This document shows, piece after piece, positions 5,917-7,658 of a stretch of DNA of 7,658 bases (within the stretch, counting starts at the first letter, position 1; every line of letters begins with the position of its first letter). The position numbers were made by a program, and so were the translations under genes. The notes below the pieces were generated by a model, which was not told the DNA's origin, ran no database searches, and saw only the letters and a program-made list of their open reading frames with translations. The stretch comes from Chloroflexota bacterium (GTDB lineage: Bacteria > Chloroflexota > Limnocylindria > P2-11E), in NCBI GenBank assembly GCA_025350745.1, contig JANXXG010000247.1, forward strand, positions 1 to 7,658. Reading direction: 5' to 3'.

Positions 5917-7500
5917 CGGTCCGGCGGGCCGGCGCACGTAGATCGAATAGGTCCCGTGCCGGGCGCGGAGCTCGAAGCGCTCGCGCACCACGATGTTCGG
6001 CGCATCGGATCCCGGGAGCTGCGACGCGTTCGGCTCGCTCCAGCCGTCGTACCGGCTCGTGAGCACGAGCACGTCCGCGGTCGCGATGTCCGCCGCGAGA
6101 TGGGAGTCCGGTCCGTTCGTCGAGCCCGGCGCCATCTCCAGGTAGTACGTCGCCGGCACGAGCTGCGGGAGCAGGTGATAGATGACCGTGTCTCCCACGT
6201 AGGTGCGCCGCAGATCGAGGAGGCCGACGAAGATGCGGTCCCCCGGGACCGTCAGCCGCTCGACGTCGGCGAGCGTCTCCGCGAGCTCCCCGGCGCTCTC
6301 CGCGGAGCCGATGGGTGTGCGGCTGAAATCGGCGGCCAGCCGCAGGGGATACCAGACCCGCCCACGATGTCGCACCGGATACGACTCGACCGGCTCGACG
6401 CCGATCGCGCGCGGACCCTCGATGAACATCGCGCGCGAGACGATCCCCGGCGCTCCGGCGGTGACGAGCAGCGTCGCGATCGCCACCGCGGCGAGCTCCC
6501 GCCGTCCCGCCGCCACGGGTCGACCGACGCGGCCGAGCAGGATGTGCGCCGCCACGGGAAAGAGCGCGATCGGGAGCGTCCCGGCGGAGACCAGATGGAA
6601 CAGGTCGGCCCGCTGCAGGGCCTGCGGCAGCGTGAGGAGGGAGAAGATGGCCAACCCCACGAGCGCGCGAGACCGCTCGGACCGCTCCGCCCGGCTTGCG
6701 AGCCCGGCCGCAATGACGAGCGCGATGTCCGCGACAAGGATCGTGCCGAGGAGCAGCGGATCGGGGCCGGGAAGCGGGAGATAGCGCGCCGCGCCCCACC
6801 GGAAGACTCCCAGCACGAGGTTGTCGAAGAGCGCCGGTGGGCCGGCCACGACCGCATGCCCCGCGAAGAGCGCGAGGGGAACGGCCGCGCCGGCGAGGAG
6901 CGCTTTCGCGCGGGGACGGTCCAATGCGAGGGCGAGGGGGAGCACCGCGAATGCGGTCGCCGGTCCGAGCTCCGGTCGGAACAGGACCGCGGTGCCGGCA
7001 AGCAGTCCGGCGAGGGCCACCGTGCCTGGGCTCGATCGGGCCGACGTGAGGCGCAGGGACCAGAGCACGAGCGCGACCGCGCCGACGAACGCGAAGGCGA
7101 CGGCGCCCAGAGGGATCAGCAGCGTGGCGGTGATGATCCCGGCGAGAACGGCGATGATCGGTCCCCAGCGGGACGCGTGCGCGAAGACCGCGAGCGCGAT
7201 CAGCACGTGGAAGCCGAGGCCGACGAGCCGTTCAGCGGCGACGTGCACGCCGGCGACCGAGTAGACGGCTGCCAGCAGCCACATGTCGCCCGGCCCGTAG
7301 CTCATCACGAAGTCCCGGTTCGGCACCGCGCCGCGCAGGACGAGCTCCGGATAGAGGAGCAACAGGCCCTCATCCATGTTCAGGCCCGCGTACTGGAGCG
7401 CGGGGAGCGCCAGGAGCACGGAGATCGCCACGACCATGGCCCCGCCCACCGCCTGGCTGACCGTCAGGGGGGACCGTCGTGGCAGCCGCACAGCAGGCAT
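5914..7500 (-). CDS. Polytopic membrane protein, GT-C glycosyltransferase-like
   Basis: A 528-residue integral membrane protein with a short basic N-terminus (MPAVRLPRR), one helix at about 17-37, and a dense run of hydrophobic segments to about 350. A soluble extracytoplasmic domain follows (about 390-528). The first external loop contains Asp43-Glu44 followed by LRGAVPNRDFVMSYGPG (55-71), matching the acidic-loop pattern (DEG...G..P..DF...GP) of PMT/ArnT-type GT-C enzymes that use polyprenyl-phosphate sugars. QRADLFHL (296-303) is a further motif seen in such proteins. No experimentally defined family can be named, and it may be a non-catalytic relative. The protein has no cysteines. Start choice: the frame remains open to 7608, but the ATG at 7500 is preferred. 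The extra 36 residues are polar, run into the divergent Rrf2 gene and its control region, and TACGGT lies 7 bases before the 7500 ATG. yjjX follows after 9 bases. Confidence is high that the gene is real and moderate for the GT-C class. Confidence 0.85.
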   Translation of the reverse strand: MPAVRLPRRSPLTVSQAVGGAMVVAISVLLALPALQYAGLNMDEGLLLLYPELVLRGAVPNRDFVMSYGPGDMWLLAAVYSVAGVHVAAERLVGLGFHVLIALAVFAHASRWGPIIAVLAGIITATLLIPLGAVAFAFVGAVALVLWSLRLTSARSSPGTVALAGLLAGTAVLFRPELGPATAFAVLPLALALDRPRAKALLAGAAVPLALFAGHAVVAGPPALFDNLVLGVFRWGAARYLPLPGPDPLLLGTILVADIALVIAAGLASRAERSERSRALVGLAIFSLLTLPQALQRADLFHLVSAGTLPIALFPVAAHILLGRVGRPVAAGRRELAAVAIATLLVTAGAPGIVSRAMFIEGPRAIGVEPVESYPVRHRGRVWYPLRLAADFSRTPIGSAESAGELAETLADVERLTVPGDRIFVGLLDLRRTYVGDTVIYHLLPQLVPATYYLEMAPGSTNGPDSHLAADIATADVLVLTSRYDGWSEPNASQLPGSDAPNIVVRERFELRARHGTYSIYVRRPAGP

Positions 7501-7507
7501 TGTCGGA

Positions 7508-7513
7508 ACCGTA
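7508..7513 (-). promoter_or_regulatory. Candidate -10 (TACGGT) for the GT-C-like gene
   Basis: On the minus strand TACGGT ends exactly 7 bases before the ATG at 7500, placing the expected transcription start at or next to the start codon. No Shine-Dalgarno sequence is present. This element helps choose 7500 over upstream alternatives. Confidence 0.4.
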
Positions 7514-7523
7514 GTTGGCGGCA

Positions 7524-7553
7524 CTGGCAGGACGCGGCCCGACGTTCTAGAAT
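7524..7553 (+). promoter_or_regulatory. Predicted promoter of the Rrf2-family regulator gene
   Basis: TAGAAT (7548-7553) matches the -10 consensus at five of six bases. CTGGCA (7524-7529), 18 bases upstream, matches the -35 consensus at four of six. Transcription would begin near 7560-7561, leaving at most a few untranslated bases before the GTG at 7564. It is the best sigma-70-type promoter in the window and overlaps a palindrome at 7550-7576. Confidence 0.5.
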
Positions 7554-7576
7554 TCCGACTGTAGTGCTCGGAAATC
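7550..7576. promoter_or_regulatory. Imperfect palindrome, candidate operator for the Rrf2 regulator
   Basis: Arms GAATTCCGA (7550-7558) and TCGGAAATC (7568-7576) are inverted copies with one mismatch in nine pairs, separated by 9 bases. The dyad covers the end of the -10, the predicted transcription start and the GTG at 7564, so a dimer bound here would block initiation. Rrf2 proteins are dimeric winged-helix regulators that commonly bind palindromes of about this size in their own promoters. That this one binds its own regulator is inference. Confidence 0.45.
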
Positions 7577-7658
7577 AGCTGATCCCCACGACCCCGACCG
7601 CGTTCCACGTCTCGACCCGTGGCGAGTACGGGATGCGGCTCATGGTCGAGCTCGCGCG
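7564..7658 (+). CDS. Rrf2-family transcriptional regulator (3' partial)
   Basis: Only the first 31 codons are present. From the GTG at 7564 the frame reads into VSTRGEYGMRLMVELA (residues 16-31), which matches the beginning of Rrf2 proteins such as IscR, NsrR and CymR ([LI]STRGRYGLR.....LA), the first helix of the winged helix-turn-helix. Those relatives sense Fe-S status, nitric oxide or cysteine supply; which applies here cannot be seen because the sensory cysteines lie beyond the window. About 14 residues precede the conserved block, slightly more than usual, but no other in-frame ATG, GTG or TTG exists between 7564 and the conserved block. A strong -10 lies 10 bases upstream, and a palindrome covers the start. 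The gene is divergent from the GT-C-like gene. The short length limits certainty, but the motif is distinctive. Confidence 0.8.
   Translation, partial: MLGNQLIPTTPTAFHVSTRGEYGMRLMVELA

Noticed and set aside
5756..6799. 347-codon minus-strand frame overlapping the GT-C-like gene and yjjX
   Set aside because: Arg/Ala/Gly-rich out-of-phase reading of two well-supported genes.
7545..7552. TTCTAGAA, a perfect 8-base palindrome in the Rrf2 promoter
   Set aside because: It is short and coincides with the -10 hexamer; the longer dyad at 7550-7576 is the better operator candidate.
7501..7608. 36-codon upstream extension of the GT-C-like gene
   Set aside because: Polar, without a signal or motif; it would overlap the Rrf2 gene and its control region. 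The ATG at 7500 has a better upstream context.
1..7658. tRNA, rRNA, CRISPR array, IS element, phage or toxin-antitoxin module
   Set aside because: No direct-repeat series, transposase or integrase motifs, tRNA-like folds or small paired ORFs were seen; coding genes account for nearly the whole window.

Overview
The window is GC-rich chromosomal DNA, densely packed with protein genes on both strands. It holds seven genes (five complete, one cut at each end), no RNA genes, no mobile elements, no CRISPR array and no non-coding gap longer than about 65 bases. The makeup fits a free-living, high-GC bacterium: peptide-type ABC import, lipoproteins with Ser/Thr/Pro linkers, an MsbA-type exporter and an Rrf2 regulator. 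Almost no start codon has a Shine-Dalgarno sequence. Instead, TANNNT-type -10 hexamers lie 6-10 bases upstream, which points to leaderless mRNAs. A Chloroflexota lineage (Limnocylindria/Ellin6529-like) is my best guess from protein style; Actinobacteriota or Deinococcota cannot be excluded from sequence alone.

Left part (1-3530): the window opens inside an OppF/DppF-type ATPase, the last component of a peptide/nickel-class importer. Facing it tail to tail, with 6 bases between the stop codons, is an unrecognised secreted lipoprotein with a probable beta-sandwich fold. Divergent from that is a family 5 solute-binding lipoprotein, the type that feeds Opp/Dpp importers. The two lipoprotein genes share a 53-base intergenic interval carrying a candidate -10 element for each direction.

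Middle (3550-5445): a full-length ABC exporter half-transporter (six membrane helices plus ATPase) follows the binding protein by 19 bases on the same strand. Its C-terminal tail overlaps the convergent yjjX gene by 75 bases.

Right part (5371-7658): on the minus strand a polytopic GT-C-like membrane protein is followed after 9 bases by yjjX, a house-cleaning inosine/xanthosine triphosphatase. Divergent from the membrane protein is the beginning of an Rrf2-family transcription regulator. The 63-base interval between them contains a good TAGAAT -10 and a 27-base imperfect palindrome over the regulator's predicted transcription and translation start, a plausible autoregulatory operator.

Most gene content is ordinary. 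The parts that merit a second look are the consistent leaderless-start architecture, the Rrf2-gene palindrome and the orphan lipoprotein.
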